From positions 269,323,160 to 269,387,159 of the forward strand of contig CM037879.1 of the NCBI GenBank assembly GCA_021292165.1: a stretch of 64,000 nt of DNA, given 5' to 3'. The translations under genes were made by a program, and so were the position numbers. Below the pieces are notes generated by a model. It had not been told where the DNA came from and did no database searches. It saw only the letters and a list, made by a program, of their open reading frames with translations. The stretch comes from Shinisaurus crocodilurus. Lineage: Eukaryota; Chordata; Lepidosauria; Squamata; Shinisauridae. Of the stretch, positions 1-61,285 are shown piece after piece (the stretch's first letter is position 1; the number at the start of each line of letters is the position of its first letter).

Positions 1-179
1 AAAGGGACAATTTTATGAAGATTTGCCAAAGTTCTCCACAAGGGGGATCAGTTTTGATCAGCTATTACCCAAGTTGTGATCTCTTACTAGGGCAAGCTTC
101 AACTGCAACAAAGCAGCATTTAGCAACCACCACCAGATGGAGTCTCTGAACATGTTTTTGACTGCTTCAGCATCTGTTA

Positions 180-49037
<48,858 letters not shown>

Positions 49038-49059
49038 CTGCGAAGAAAAAGGAACAGAC

Positions 49060-50030
49060 ACAAAACTGTATTTTGTATTTCTAGAAATTTCATATACCAG
49101 TGCTGTTCAAACCCATGACTCCCAAAAAAAGTTCTATGGGATTGTTTAAGACCTTCCCAAGATCACCAGTTTTCTTAGATTCTTGTTCTTGATCTTCAGC
49201 TCCACGCAGCTCTCAGTTGGAGGAACTTTGCTGTGATTTAAAAAGAAAACACCTGTCCTCTGTCCATTCATCCCCTGCTGCCCTATACCTTCTTAGGGAC
49301 TTAAAATGGATGAATGGACCACACAAGCAAGACCTGCCTTGTGTCCACCACCCTCTACAACTGCATCATGAGATACCTCAGTAATAAGCACACTAAAAAG
49401 GCTAACGGGCATAACCTACAAATAATACTTGAAAAGGCTGCTCTGGAGCTTCCCAGTGCAGGACCACCATCAATTTTTTGTGGGCATTGGGCAATATAGC
49501 ATCAGTGGGCTTCCTTTGGCGCCCCCTTCCTCCTCCAACCACACCCCTTCCTTCTCTGACCCCTCCTAATAGTCTCACACCTTTCCTTTTTAACCACACC
49601 CCCATTTCCTCTTGTGGCTCCTCCCCCTTTATACTAAAACAACAATTTCTGACAATGCAAAGTTATCTCAATACTGCTCCAAACACACTTTTTGGACTGC
49701 AGGCTGCGATACTAAACACTCAACCTTCCCCAACCTGATGCCCTCCAAATGTGATGGACTACAATCCCTATGATCCCCAGCCAGCAGTCCTTACAGGGCT
49801 GTGGTCAGGATTACTAAGATAAGGTATGCAAAGCACATTACACAGTCAAGAGCTGCATCGTGAATGCCAAGTGTTACTGTACAAGAGAACTGTTCAGCCT
49901 CACATCATCCTGTGGGCACATTTGGGAATTTGAGAAACTGCTGTCACAAAATGGGTCCCATGGAGGATGTGGCTAGTTATATAATGGCTGCCATGGTGGC
50001 CTGGCTCATCAAAAGTGAGCTAAGGAGGTG
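49060..50030. other. upstream or 5' intron sequence, nothing recognised
   Basis: A pyrimidine-rich stretch (49500-49630) and a partial hAT-like block (49738-49800). No convincing 5' FGD4 exon was identified. Confidence 0.45.
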
Positions 50031-50039
50031 ATGTGGAGG

Positions 50040-50252
50040 GAGTAATGCTAGAAGCTGGGAGGGAGGGGGAAACAGCAAGGCAAAGGGGTACAGAAAAAGC
50101 AAGGCTAGAAGCTAGGAGGGGGAGAAACAGTGAGCTACAGAGGTGTGGGGGGAATAGTGAGGCTGGAGGCTGGGAAGGAAGGGGAAATAGCAAGGCAACT
50201 GGGTAGAGGGGAGAGAAAGAGCAAGGCTAGAGGCTAGAAAGGTAGAGAAAGA
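50040..50252 (+). repeat. imperfect tandem repeat, about 60-bp unit
   Basis: Three to four degenerate units of the type gcaaggctagaagctggga...ggggaaacagcaaggca. G-rich on the plus strand. Confidence 0.65.
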
Positions 50253-50799
50253 AGACTGCCCTAACATTTTCCAAGGCTTTATTAAATATATATATTAAGT
50301 GGGCAGGGAGTGGAGAGTTTCATGGGCACCATTGGAGGTCCCTGGAGGGTGCCATGGTGCTCACAGGTGCTGCATGGAGAACCCCTGCTATATAGAGCCA
50401 CAGAGATGAAAGAACCCTCTTTATAAATCCATTATCAAATTCATCCATGAAAACGGAAATTTGATTCATCCAGCTCTTACCCGTTGCCCCTTTCTTATTT
50501 TCTCACTGCAAGAGAATCTCTTTGGAAGACATTAGAAGCATGGTGGGAGGAGAAACATACACCTTAACACAATCAAACTTCGTAAATCATACTTCCCTAT
50601 TCCCACAGATGAGTACTATATCCAATCCCCACATTAGAGAGTGTGTCTTTAAAGGACTCTGTCCTAAGGACACCCTAATTTGTAAAAAGAGATGTATAGA
50701 CAGGGGAGAGGAGGGCATTTGATTTCAGGGGGGGGGGGACCCTCAGGGAGAAAGATTTAAGGGAGGCAGGCAGCAGGAGCGGAAGCACATATGGGCAAA

Positions 50800-50872
50800 A
50801 AGCCAGCAAATCCAGGGTGACAGGCCAGATGGGCGATTAACAAATAAAATAAAATAAAATAAATAAATAAAA
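50800..50872 (+). mobile_element. L2-like LINE 3' tail only
   Basis: Contains gggtgacaggccagatggg and cgattaacaaataaaat, the last bases of the L2 at 39.3-41.2 kb, with an (AAAAT)n/(AAAT)n tail. Confidence 0.68.
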
Positions 50873-50874
50873 TC

Positions 50875-53010
50875 AGATGCAACAGAGATCCTCACAGCTC
50901 CTGTGCCTTTATTTCAGCAAACACCATTTTTCTCCAGTTACATGAAAAGCAACATCTTTCAAAATAACTTTCTGTACAGTGGACCCATAAGCCCATGAAA
51001 GCTTATTATTCCATAGTAAATGTGTGAGTCTTTAAGCAGCCACAAGGCATTGTGGCTTTTGAACACAAAACAGCAAGAATCTCTATCCTCTTCCCACATC
51101 TATTTACCTTTCTCTAGCCAGTCCAAACCCCTGTTGCCAAGGAAGACCATCCACCCACATGGATCTGGCCACATGGATCATGCAAAAAGCAGATGCACTT
51201 CAGAAAAGCTGACTGCAGATCCAAGGAGCTCCAGACACACTCAAGCCAGCAAGCCATACACTCATATAGTAGTAGAATGAGGGCAAGCCATACACTCATA
51301 CAGTAAATAGGAACTGCTGCTTGCCCCACTCCGTATGCAAATTCCCCATAGCTCCCTCTCAACTTGACAGTGTACTTCAGGGCTCCTGCCAGGCAGAGGT
51401 TGACTGATGGTGTGCCAGGGCTGTGGATGACACGGCTGTTTTCTAAGAGGCTCTCAAAGCAGCTTTCCCATAACTAGACAGATTGTGACTGCTGGAGGCC
51501 TTACACTGCTGCTAGCCACCACTGCTACCTCCTCGTTTCCTCATGCAGGTGGAGCAGCTGCTACATATCTTTGGTGAACAGCTGCAGCCTTGGACTGCAC
51601 CACAACCAGAAGCTAAGGATGTATATTTGTGCACATTCCTAAACTTCACATTCAGTTGTGGGCCATCCTGAGGGTACAGGTCATTGGCAGGTGTTTGACA
51701 GTAATGACTTCTGAAGCCGGGTCTGTCCTACTGCTTGGAGTGTGAAGCAGTGGTGGATGACCTTGGTAAGCCAAAGATGGTCACATAAGCCTTACACTGT
51801 AATTTCTCCTAAGCTAAAATATAAACTGTGAATCTGGAACATGTGAGTCATTTCTGTGCAAAGACAAAGTTATCTGTAAGCTCTTGTATACATGTGTGTG
51901 TGCACATGAATGTGTGGTATGTACACAACTTTACAAGTAAATCAGTCCAGCAAGTACACACAAGATGTAAAAAAAGTTATAACAAAATCACAATCCTTTT
52001 TAACAGCATCCCAGCAGAATCCAACCCAATCCTGTTCTTTCTGTAATTAGGCTATGAACTGAGCCATCAACTCCTCCTATTCCCTACATTAACAGAGATT
52101 TTCTGAAAACATGAAAGAGAAAGAAAGCATCATGAAGGGATAATTGGAAGGACAGCTATCATTGTCACCCTGTTTTTCTTGGAACTGTCATAATAGTTCA
52201 TTATAGCTGTATTGTGTCAATGTTTTTTTGAATGCGCTTTAACATCCACCTGCTTGCTATTAAGGAATCCTAGCTGTTTCCTACCCTGTTTCCCCCCTCA
52301 GAATTGACAGGCAGATCTAGGCCAATGAACATCAGATAATTGCCATAAAATTGAACTGCTAGCTAACAGAGAGATGATAAACCATTAGAGGGAAGCAGGA
52401 GAAATCGAGACCAACCAGCTGAGAAAAAGGAGGACATAGAATTACCCTGGGGAAGAAGACAATGGAGGAAGAAGTAGGTTATATAGGGTTAATGGCCATG
52501 ATTAAAGTAATTATCACAGAAAGCATCTTGAGCAGGGTGAAGAATACTAAAACCAACCTTCCAGAAGAATGCCAGAAGTGAAGGAGTTAACCATACTATG
52601 CTGAATGAGTGAAATGTGTACATTTTTAGAGATCCATTGCCTTGCCAAGAAGTGTGCAGCCATAGTGCCTGTACCAGGGAGTGCAATGTTGCTGAAAAGA
52701 AAGGAGAACTGCCAGTCTGGGTAGACGAGTGTTTCTCAAATTTCTGAAGGAGAGGCACACTACACCTATAACCCAAAATAAATTGTAAAAGAAAGAAGTA
52801 CCTGCTCTCAATGGCGCCCACCTGCTGTATGCATGTCACTGTTCTGGATCTGCCTCCTGGTTGCAATGTCCAGAGCAATGACCCACACAAGGATGCAACA
52901 GGTAGCCTCTTTCAGGGCAGCAATTCTGCTGTGCGTCTGTATCAGGAATGACTAAGTGCTCCAAACTAATGCCCTGAAATCCACTAACTATTGCCTGGTG
53001 CAACAGACAT
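50875..53010. other. non-coding, nothing recognised
   Basis: A short direct duplication of aagccatacactcata at 51254 and 51286, otherwise no recognisable repeat or exon. Confidence 0.45.
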
Positions 53011-53019
53011 ACCATTTCA

Positions 53020-53144
53020 TTTATTATATTTCTATACCGCCCTATAGCCAAAAAACCTCAGGGAGGTTTACAAAGATTAAAAACTTTAAAAATACAATAT
53101 TGTACATAATATACAAACATATAAACACACAGCTCTCTCTCTCG

Positions 53145-53197
<53 letters not shown>

Positions 53198-53450
53198 CTT
53201 AGCAATTTTAACTATCAACAACTAGAAATCCGGGACCAGACTTAACAACCTTATCATATGCTGCCAAATGCCTGAGAGAATAGAGGAAGGTCTTAACCTG
53301 CTGGTGAAAAAATAACAATGTTGGCACCAGGCAGGGCTCACTGGGGAGATCATTCCATAATTGGGGGGCCACCACTGAGAAAACCCTCTCCCTTGTTGCC
53401 ACCTTCCGAGCTTCGCTCAGAAGAGGCACCTGGAGGAGGGCCTTAGATAA
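53020..53450 (-). mobile_element. L2-like LINE 3'-end fragment with simple-repeat insertion
   Basis: The minus-strand frame 53208-53429 reads KVATRERVFSVVAPQLWNDL, the C-terminal L2 'FSVAAPTLWNSLP' block. The remainder is a 3' UTR with cctccctgaggttttttgg. A (CT)n(CA)n tract at 53131-53198 lies in the 3' UTR. Confidence 0.65.
53131..53198 (+). repeat. (CT)n(CA)n microsatellite
   Basis: Imperfect CT run followed by a CA run, visible directly. Confidence 0.95.
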
Positions 53451-54066
53451 TGAGCCTAGTATACAGGTAGATTGTGAGCCCAGGAAATGGTTTTGAGTAG
53501 CAAAACTGGACAGAGCTCACAGTCCTTCCACACAAAAATCCACTCCTGGTTACCCGAAGCTTTCTTCAGTTCAGCAGTATAATTTTGGGTGGGCTGGGAG
53601 TCATTCTGCTGCTGCTATTGCTATTTGGAGTCAAAAATTCTTGCCAATCCACTGTAAATCACCCAGAGATCTACCAGTAGATCCAGATCTACTTTCTACC
53701 CTCCCTTAGGCTAGAGCAATTAATCATGAATAAATGCAGACTCATTTGTAGATGGGTGCTCCCAGGTGTTTTTATTTATTTCTCACCACACGCTAAATGT
53801 GCGCCAGCATATTGAATTACTGGAACAGACAGTAAAAGGCTAGGACCATTGGTCTGACATGTATACAAATCAGTTAGTGCCACTGTATTGCAAAATATTA
53901 AAAAATAAATTTCTTCGTTAGCAGGTCAACAGAAGACTGCCTATCCTGTTGTTTCTGCCTCTGTTTACACACATTATAAAAATGCATCTTGTTCTAGGAT
54001 TTTGGTTAGACAAACTTTTTGAGTTTGGACCAAATAGCCCATAAAGTCTACTCCATGCCACTTTCT

Positions 54067-55741
54067 CCTGCTGAAATCTTTAAAGAAGGGGCCCCCGAAC
54101 TTGTACAACATCTTCATAAACTCATCGAAAAAATCTGGATAAGAGAAGAGATCCCAGAAGACTTCAGGGATGCCATAATTATCACCCTCTTTAAGAAGGG
54201 TGATAGAACAGACTGTGGAAACTATCGGGGCATTTCTCTCTTAGCAACCGCAGGTAAAATATTTGCTAGGATTCTCGCAAACCGTCTTCTATCTATTTCA
54301 GAAGAGATCCTCCCTGAAACTCAATATGGTTTCCGCCCCTCTAGAGGGACAGTAGACATGATTTTTACTGCACGTCAGCTCCAAGAAAAATGCCGGGAGC
54401 AAAATCAACCCCTTTATATGGCATTTATCGATTTGGCTAAGGCCTTTGATACTATAGACCGCACAGCTCTCTGGACTATCCTTATGAAAATTGGATGCCC
54501 CAATAAATTTGTGAATATCTTGCGACTTCTCCATGACAACATGACGGCAACGGTTTTGGACAACAACGGCTCTCATGGTGCTCCATTTAAAGTGGGATCA
54601 GGTGTTAAACAGGGATGTGTTATCGCCCCAACATTATTTGCCATTTTCATCGCCATGGTTTTACATCTTGTCAAGGGGAAACTTCCCACCGGTGTGGGAA
54701 TTATATATCGAACAGATGGAAAGCTTTTTAATCTCAGCAGGCTGAAAGCAAAAAGTAAGGTAATTACAACCTCCGTTGTGGAACTTCAGTATGCTGATGA
54801 TAATGTGGTCTCCGCACATTCAGAGGATGATCTCCAAACTATCCTAAATGCTTTTGCAGAAGCATACGAAAAACTTGGTCTCTCACTTAACATCAAAAAA
54901 ACCAAAGTGCTTCATCAGCAAGTGCAAGCCAATCCTTTGGTGATGCCATCTATCCAGCTTGGCGGGACAATACTGGAAAATGTCGATCATTTTCTCTATC
55001 TTGGCAGCTATCTTTCTGTTACAGCTAACATCGACAGTGAAATCCAGCATCGTCTGAGCTCCGCAAGTGCCGCATTTTCTCGAATGAAACATAGAGTGTT
55101 CGAGGATCGGGATATTTGTAAGAAGACCAAAACACTGGTTTATGAAGCCATTGTATTACCAACTTTATTGTATGCCTGCGAAACATGGACTATCTATAAA
55201 CTGTCACTTCCACCTCCTTGAAAGGTTTCATCAACGTTGCCTCCGGAAAATCCTGCAAATTACTTGGGAAGATAGGCGAACAAATGTCAGTGTACTGGAA
55301 GAAGCAAAGACTACTAGCATTGAAAAAATGATCCTTCAACGCCAACTTCAGTGGACCGGTCATGTTGTTCGAATACCTGACTGCCGTCTCCCAAAGCAGT
55401 TACTTTACTCCCAACTCAAGGATGGAAAGCGGAATATCGGTGGTCAATATAAGAGGTTTAAAGATGTTCATAAGGCTAATCTAAAAAAATGCAATATAAA
55501 CATCGAAAACTGGGAAGCTCTGGCCCATGAACGATCTAAATGGAGGTTGGCCTTTCACAAAGGTTCCATGGACTTTGAAGAAGCCCGAGTGCAAGGTGAA
55601 AGGGAGAAACGTGCTAAGCGAAAAGCACGTCAAATGAATCCTTTACAGGACCATCTTCTATCTGGTAACCTGTGTCCTCACTGTGGGAAGCTGTGTGGAT
55701 CTAGAATTGGCCTCCACAGTCACTTACGGACCCATCGCTAG
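54067..55741 (+). pseudogene. RTE-type LINE reverse transcriptase, frameshifted (copy 3)
   Basis: RT blocks from YRGISLLATAGKIFARIL through LQYADDNVV are in one frame to about 55200. There ctataaactgtcac replaces ctataaacgtcac of the other copies and shifts the frame. The C-terminal part with the CPHCGKLCGSRIGLHSHLRT finger continues in a second frame to 55741. Confidence 0.84.
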
Positions 55742-55829
55742 AGTCTACACAATCTTCTTTAGAATTTCCTCCTTTTATCCCGGAAGACAATCTTACTCGG
55801 TCACGAGTGATTGCCTGATGATGATGACA
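54067..55829 (+). mobile_element. RTE-type LINE, 5'-truncated (copy 3)
   Basis: Opposite strand to copies 1 and 2 and almost identical to them. It starts inside the RT region (cctgctgaaatctttaaag) and ends with the same 3' UTR and a (GAT)n tail. Truncation at the 5' end is the usual outcome of incomplete reverse transcription. Confidence 0.88.
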
Positions 55830-55839
55830 CATGTGATTC

Positions 55840-56821
55840 AGCAGTGCAAACACAGTAAACATTCACTTTAACCTTAAACATAAAGGTTGGATCCAAAGAT
55901 AAGTTAACTTAAGGAAGATCACAGAAGGAAAGTTTCTCATCCTTCCCTTCCCCCTGTAGCCCACCTGTGCCACTCAGAAAGTCTCTCTGGAGGATTGGGA
56001 CCCTCTTGAACAATGTGGGATGAGGGGTGGATGGTGGGGGAAATCGCCCAAAGTCAGGCGAACTAATTTTGGGCAATTCTTCCCTCTCCCCACAGCAGTT
56101 CCCAAGCCCCCTTCCAGTTTGTTCAGGAGGGCCTCCAGAGAGTTTTTTTGGGAGGTGCAGATGGCTGTAGGGGATTGGAAAGGACACAAAACTTTCCTTC
56201 TATGAACTTCCTTAAGTTACCGTAATTTATCTTGGGATCCATGCTATAGGCAACTTGGCTTGAACATCAAGAAACTTGCTCCAAAACTCTTGTTTATTTC
56301 TAATACCTTATCTATCAGTGCACCTAGATGATAACAACTAATTATTTTCAGTCAAAATTTATTAAGTGTGTTTGTTTTAAATGGCAGCAATATCTTTTTC
56401 TGGTATTTATCCACCCATTCTGAGGGCACAAAACTAGTATATAATAGTGCAATTAGTTTCCAAAGACTTAAGCTGCTTTTCAGAAAGAAACCAAGCACTG
56501 TGGAAAACCAGGTCAGAGTCCATTGTTAGCTGCCAGCACAAATCTTGAGAAGGAAAGGCAGACTTTGAATATTTTCCACTCCATTAAAGGCAGATCTTTG
56601 AACGTACAACCATACAGAATAACCAAAGAAAACATTCCAAGTTTTCTTAGATTAGCAGGTTAGAGGAATATTATTTATAAAGCAGCTACACAGTAAAATT
56701 CAGGTCTGTGATACCATTTCCTATCCTATCAAATTGTGCCCAATATTGGCAAAACCAAAACACAAATTCTAAATAATATTTTGAAGACATGTGTTGATAT
56801 CTATCTATCTATCTATCTATC

Positions 56822-56854
<33 letters not shown>

Positions 56855-56940
56855 TTTAAACAAGAACAATCTAAATTATAAGAGAACTGGTCCATTAATT
56901 TAGACCTGAGTCTTGCAATCAGTTCTCCATGTGCTTAATG
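55840..56940. other. non-coding, nothing recognised apart from simple repeats
   Basis: A (TATC)n(GA)n tract at 56797-56850. Sequence at 55910-56210 contains inverse blocks aaggaagttcatagaagg and gatcacagaaggaaagttt, suggesting an old inverted repeat element. Confidence 0.45.
56797..56850 (+). repeat. (TATC)n(GA)n compound microsatellite
   Basis: Six tatc units followed by about fourteen ga units. Confidence 0.95.
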
Positions 56941-56959
56941 TACTGAGAAGCCTTATCAA

Positions 56960-57380
56960 GATGAGCACAAGAACATAAACAGCCCTGCTGAATCAGACCA
57001 TGGGTCCTTCCAGTCTAGTATCTTCATTCCAATGGTGTTCAGTCAGATACTTCCAGAAAGCCCACAAGTGGAATATAAAGGCAACACTGCCCTGCCCTGC
57101 CTTTCATCAACTGGTGTATACAAGTAGAATACTGCCTTTGAACCTGGAGGTCCCAGTTAGCTATTGTCTAATGTCCACTTAGCGATTATCTAATTTAGCT
57201 ATCATTTATTCCACTTTAAAGCCACCGGCTATTACCACATCTTGTGGCAGTGAATTCTATTCATGCGTCGCATACTGTGTGAAGAAATATTTCCTTTTGT
57301 CTGTTCTGAATATACTCCCAAGTCAATTTCATTGAGTGAGCCTGCGTTCTAATGTTATGAGACAAAGGGGGAAATCTCTA
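56960..57380 (-). mobile_element. CR1-type LINE 3'-region fragment
   Basis: Starts with the inverse CR1 end (aagaacataaacagccctg, gaatcagaccatgggtcc) and continues through ccacatcttgtggcagtgaa and gtgtgaagaaatatttcc, which also occur at 20.6-20.7 kb. Confidence 0.62.
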
Positions 57381-57434
57381 ACCACTCTTTTCCGCACCAT
57401 CCATAATTTTATAAACTTCTATCATGTAGTCACA

Positions 57435-57950
57435 CAATGACCTGGTTCACACAACACGACAACCCACCATGGGTAACCAGCCAATGGTGGGCTGCCATGT
57501 CGTCCAAACCCAATGTGGCTTGTGCAGGGTGGCTTATTTTTCACAAACAACCCACCCTGAGAACCCATGACTTGTTTTAGAGTTTTTCTTGCCCACAATG
57601 GGCTGCTGTGTCATCCGAACCCGGCAGGGTGATTTTATCGTGGGTTGCCGTGATTGGCTACAGAGCTGCTTGTCAAGAGCAGCAAAAACCTCTGCTGCTC
57701 ACTTTTGCAATCATGCCAGTGACTGCCCTTCCACTGATCCAAAATGGCACTTTGGAAGGATCACCACTTGTTCTTCACCTTTTTTTTCTTCAGTGCCTCA
57801 AAAAGGGGTAGCGATCGGAGCGGGGAAGAGGAGACAAGATGGGTCATCTGTCGGGCATACCATATGTTGTTCAGAGAACAACCAACCCACTGGGGCTTAT
57901 TCACAGGGTGGTTTAGCATGACGTGCGAACACGCCCAACAGCTACAACTA
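57435..57950. repeat. 'ggttcacacaacacgacaaccc' inverted-repeat family member
   Basis: Begins ctggttcacacaacacgaca and ends near gacgtgcgaacacgccc. Internal cccaccatgggtaacc and gaacccatgacttgtttt blocks are shared with other copies. Confidence 0.5.
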
Positions 57951-58126
57951 CCAGCACCATAACAGGAACAACCTTCCATAGGTGAAATGCCACAAACAAA
58001 GCTTTAATCATTCTTTTGAATAAAAACAATCCGCCCATCAGGCCCCAAGTCACCAAGTGATGGGACAGAGAAGGGGTTCCCCAACAAGTGATAACAGAAA
58101 GAACAGGTTGCTTACATGTAACTGTG

Positions 58127-58289
58127 GTTCTTCGAGTGGTCATCTGTGCATTCACACACATATGGGCTCTCTGCGCTTGCGTGGAGTTCGTTCAGAAGAT
58201 TCTATAGCTGAGGAGGAGAAATCGGGCAGGAGCCCCTCCCTTTTGCGCATGCTCCTTGGCGCAGCTCCCACCCATTCCCTCAGTTCCTC
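58127..58289 (+). repeat. DIRS-like inverted terminal repeat, left
   Basis: Inverse of 61286-61444 with a few mismatches, including catatgggctctctg, gttcgttcagaagattctat and gagcccctcccttttg. A further 28 bp (58099-58126) extends only this side. Confidence 0.85.
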
Positions 58290-58441
58290 GAGACCGCACA
58301 GCGGCCTCAGGACAGAGGGAAGAGAATTTTCTTATGTGACCGTCAGTACCGAGGTCGATAATAGAAGTGCCAGCCCTGTCCCCAGAGTGAACTGGGGAAA
58401 ACCAGCAACACCAGAAGGGAAGGAAGGCGGGTTGTGTGACT

Positions 58442-58526
58442 GCACAGATGACCACTCGAAGAACCACAGTTACAGGTAAGCAACCTGTTCTTCTTCGTGG
58501 TCTCTGTGCATCACACACATATGGGC
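58442..58526 (+). repeat. DIRS-like internal complementary region
   Basis: The first half (58442-58492) is the inverse of the left outer end 58099-58149, with one mismatch seen. The second half (58491-58526) is the inverse of the right outer end 61409-61444, also with one mismatch. In DIRS-1 such a region templates joining of the two ends. Confidence 0.82.
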
Positions 58527-58542
58527 AAAATAACAAACGGAC

Positions 58543-58890
58543 TTACTGGTGGTGGGAGGTGGAGCGTCTTATTGCAGAGCCAACGACAGGACAGCCCTGC
58601 CAAAGGCTATCAGCACTCTGGCCCGGACATCTAGCCTGTAGTGCCTCACGAAGGTGGAAGGTGTGGCCCATGTGGCGGCTCGACACAGGTCCGGAAGAGG
58701 CGAAGGCAGCAGATGCGGCCTGGGCCCTGGCGGAATGGAACCGAACCAGGCCTGGTAAGGCACGCCTGGCGGCAGTGTAAGCCAGTCTAATGGTCTCCAC
58801 AATCCAAGTAGCAAAGCATTGGCTCGACACTGGGGTCCCGGTGGAACGACCGGCCATAGCAAATAAAGAGGTGCTGAGTCTTTTGTAAGT
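58543..58890 (-). pseudogene. DIRS-like tyrosine recombinase C-terminus, decayed
   Basis: Two overlapping minus-strand frames together give the recombinase end. SQCFATWIVETIRLAYTAAR and RFHSARAQAASAAF carry the HxxR box. CRAATWATPSTFVRHYRLDV carries the presumed catalytic tyrosine. It ends AFGRAVLSLAL just before the internal complementary region. A frameshift separates the two boxes. The N-terminal part of the recombinase is missing. Confidence 0.68.
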
Positions 58891-58919
58891 GTCGAGTCCT
58901 GTCTTGATAGAAGGCTAAT

Positions 58920-59368
58920 GAGTGGGAGAGCCCACCACCTCCCTAGGTAGTTGGTTCCATTGTCTTATTGCTCTAACAGTCAGGAAATTTTTCCTGATGT
59001 TTAGGTGGAATCTGGGTTCCTTAAACTTGAGCCCATTATTCCGTGTCCTGCAAACTGGGATGATCGAGAAGAGATCCTGGCCCTCCTCTTTGTGACAACC
59101 CTTTAAGTACTGGAAGAGTGCGATCATATCTCCCCTCAGTCTCCTCTTCTGAAGGCTAAACATGCCCAGTTCTTTCAGTCTCTCCTCATAGGGCCTTGTT
59201 TCCAGTCCCTTTATCATCCTTGTTGCCCTCCTCCGAATCCTCTCCAGTTTGTCTACATCCTTCTTAAAGTGTGGTGCCCAGAACTGGACGCAGTACTCAA
59301 GATGAGGCCTAACCACTGCTGAGTAAAGGGGAGTGATCACTTCACACGATTTGGAAGCTATACTTACT
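58920..59368 (-). mobile_element. CR1 LINE internal fragment inserted in the DIRS-like element
   Basis: Encodes [20 protein letters not shown] to [12 protein letters not shown], the same protein region as the CR1 at 1591-2148. It stops at gagtgggagagccc without the CR1 3' UTR or the attctatg tail. Confidence 0.82.
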
Positions 59369-59474
59369 GTGGCAGTCAGCCTGGTGTCTAGCCGTGTTCA
59401 ATTGCAGCTTCGCAATGCCCATGGCTTCAGATTGGAAGACCCTTGAAAGTTCTCGGTGTTCTTTGGGTAGGTGG

Positions 59475-61233
59475 TTACATAGGACCCCAATCTTTTCCTA
59501 GAGGAAAAGCTGGTAACGTGCCATGGTGGCCTGGTTCCCATTTACTCAGAAGGCCAAGCAAGCTCGAGGCGTAGACTCGTCTCCCAAAGGCGTCTAGCCT
59601 TTCCCCCTCTTTGTCTGTCAGTGTCAAGTGGCTTCTACCCGAGCCTGACTGCGCCAATTCCACTATGATGGAGTTCGGTACCAGGTGGGAGAAAAGAAAC
59701 TTGGTGTCTTCTACTCTCACCCGATACATGGATTCGAGCTTCCTGGCTGTCGTGGGAGTCAAAGCCAGCTTTTTCCAATTGCTCTTGACAGTGTCCATGA
59801 GCATAAGGATGAACGGCAGGAGTGTCGGTACAGACTCGGTAGTGGTGATGACATCATATATGGGATCATGCACTTTAGGCTCTTCAATTTTCGCCTCAAT
59901 CCCAAGGGCTTGGGCCATGCATTGTACATGGTCTGTAAAGCGGCCGAGGTCTTCTGATGGGGATATGGCTGTCTGAGAAGAGGTCTGTACGTTGGGAGAT
60001 GATGACTCCGGTGACGGGGAGGCAATGGAATCAGAGTCAGACCCGTAGTCTACAGACGATGGAGAAGGACCTGGAACTGAGCAACTGAAGAAGTGAGGCA
60101 GCGGAGGCGTCGGGCAACCGGCCTGGGGGGGGTGCCCGTGGTCTGCTCGGAAGCGGTCGCAGGAAGGCCATCCTGGGTGGAACCAGAGGGGGTGAGGTCA
60201 ATATTCCTCGGTGTTGATGGTAGTGACAAGAGGTGCATCACCTGTCCTCCCATGGGGAGCGTTCCCGCTTGTAGGTATAACTGAAGTCGTCACGGTACCC
60301 AATAAACTGAGAGCGGGTCGTGGACGCAAAGGAATATACAGATCCCTCACTATACAGGGATGATCTGGAGCGGCATGTATGGTGGGAGCGACTCACGAAG
60401 TCTCGATCCTGTGTAGCAAGTGCCTGCTCATGCAATGCCTGTAGGGCCGTTGACAAAGCAGTAGTCTGCAGGTCTTCTGCTCTTGGAGATGCTACTATGT
60501 CGCCTTCCGACACCGATGCGTGTAGTGCCACTGGGCTCGGGGATTTCCTCGGTGTTCGAGATTGAGACCTGTCCGAGCGAGCCTCAGGCTCATGTAGGCG
60601 TCATCGAGGGGACGGACTCCAAGAAAGTGCCGCTGTTGGGGGTGGGCGGTCAAGCTCGACAGGAGTAGGCTGGTGCCTCTCGGGAGGCTTGTCGAGTGAA
60701 GAGGGAGAACGGAGTTTTGCGTCCTTCGACCTCTTAGAATCTTTATGCTTTTTACTGCGCTCCGCGTCCGTCTTTGGCTTGTGAGGCTTCTTTTTAGATA
60801 AGAGGGCCTCAATGGATTTGCCGGGAGTCGCAGGTGCTTCTCTGGTGACCGTATGAGACAGAGGAGATTTAGGCCGCGAAGTAACGGCTGATACTGGCAG
60901 GGCCTGAACAGCCTCCAATGCTTTGTGCTATAGGCCGGCTTTGAGCTTATCTGCTCGGTGTTAATGAGCCTGGCAGGTGAAAGCCTGGCAATGGTGGCAA
61001 GAGTCGACCACGTGGCCCTCTCCAAGGCAGAATAGGCATAAGGAGTGGTCGTCTGCTGGTGGGAGCTTTGCTCCACATTTCACACATTTGCAGAATGCCA
61101 CCCGGGGCCCCATGTGAAGGGGGGGGAAGGCGTGGAGAAGAGGGGCGAAACAAGAGTCCATCTTTCTCCCTTTTAACCTTCTTTTCCTTTTTCTTCCTTT
61201 TTTTTTGGTAGCACAAGGCCTCAGCAAGAACAA
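59475..61233 (-). pseudogene. DIRS-like gag remnant
   Basis: The minus-strand coding remnant is spread over several frames. 61233-60961 gives a cysteine/histidine-rich segment: VKCGAKLPPADDHSLCLFCL then GEGHVVDSCHHC. 60918-60601 gives a Lys-rich stretch (KSIEALLSKKKPHKPKTDAE). 60531-60238 gives an Arg/Ser/Tyr-rich stretch, and 59918-59475 gives LTLTDKEGERLDAFGRRVYA. The first and last segments resemble the DIRS gag and the related C-terminal domain of LAP2-alpha, which derives from a DIRS element (family knowledge). At least three frame breaks; not functional. Confidence 0.65.
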
Positions 61234-61285
61234 CTCTCAGAGGAGAGAGAAACTTCCTACACGACTGTTCGTGTGAGCGGGTGAA

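Noticed and set aside
59475..61233. A LAP2-alpha (TMPO) host exon
   Set aside because: The similarity is to its DIRS-derived domain, and the surrounding ITRs, internal complementary region and recombinase remnant show a mobile element.
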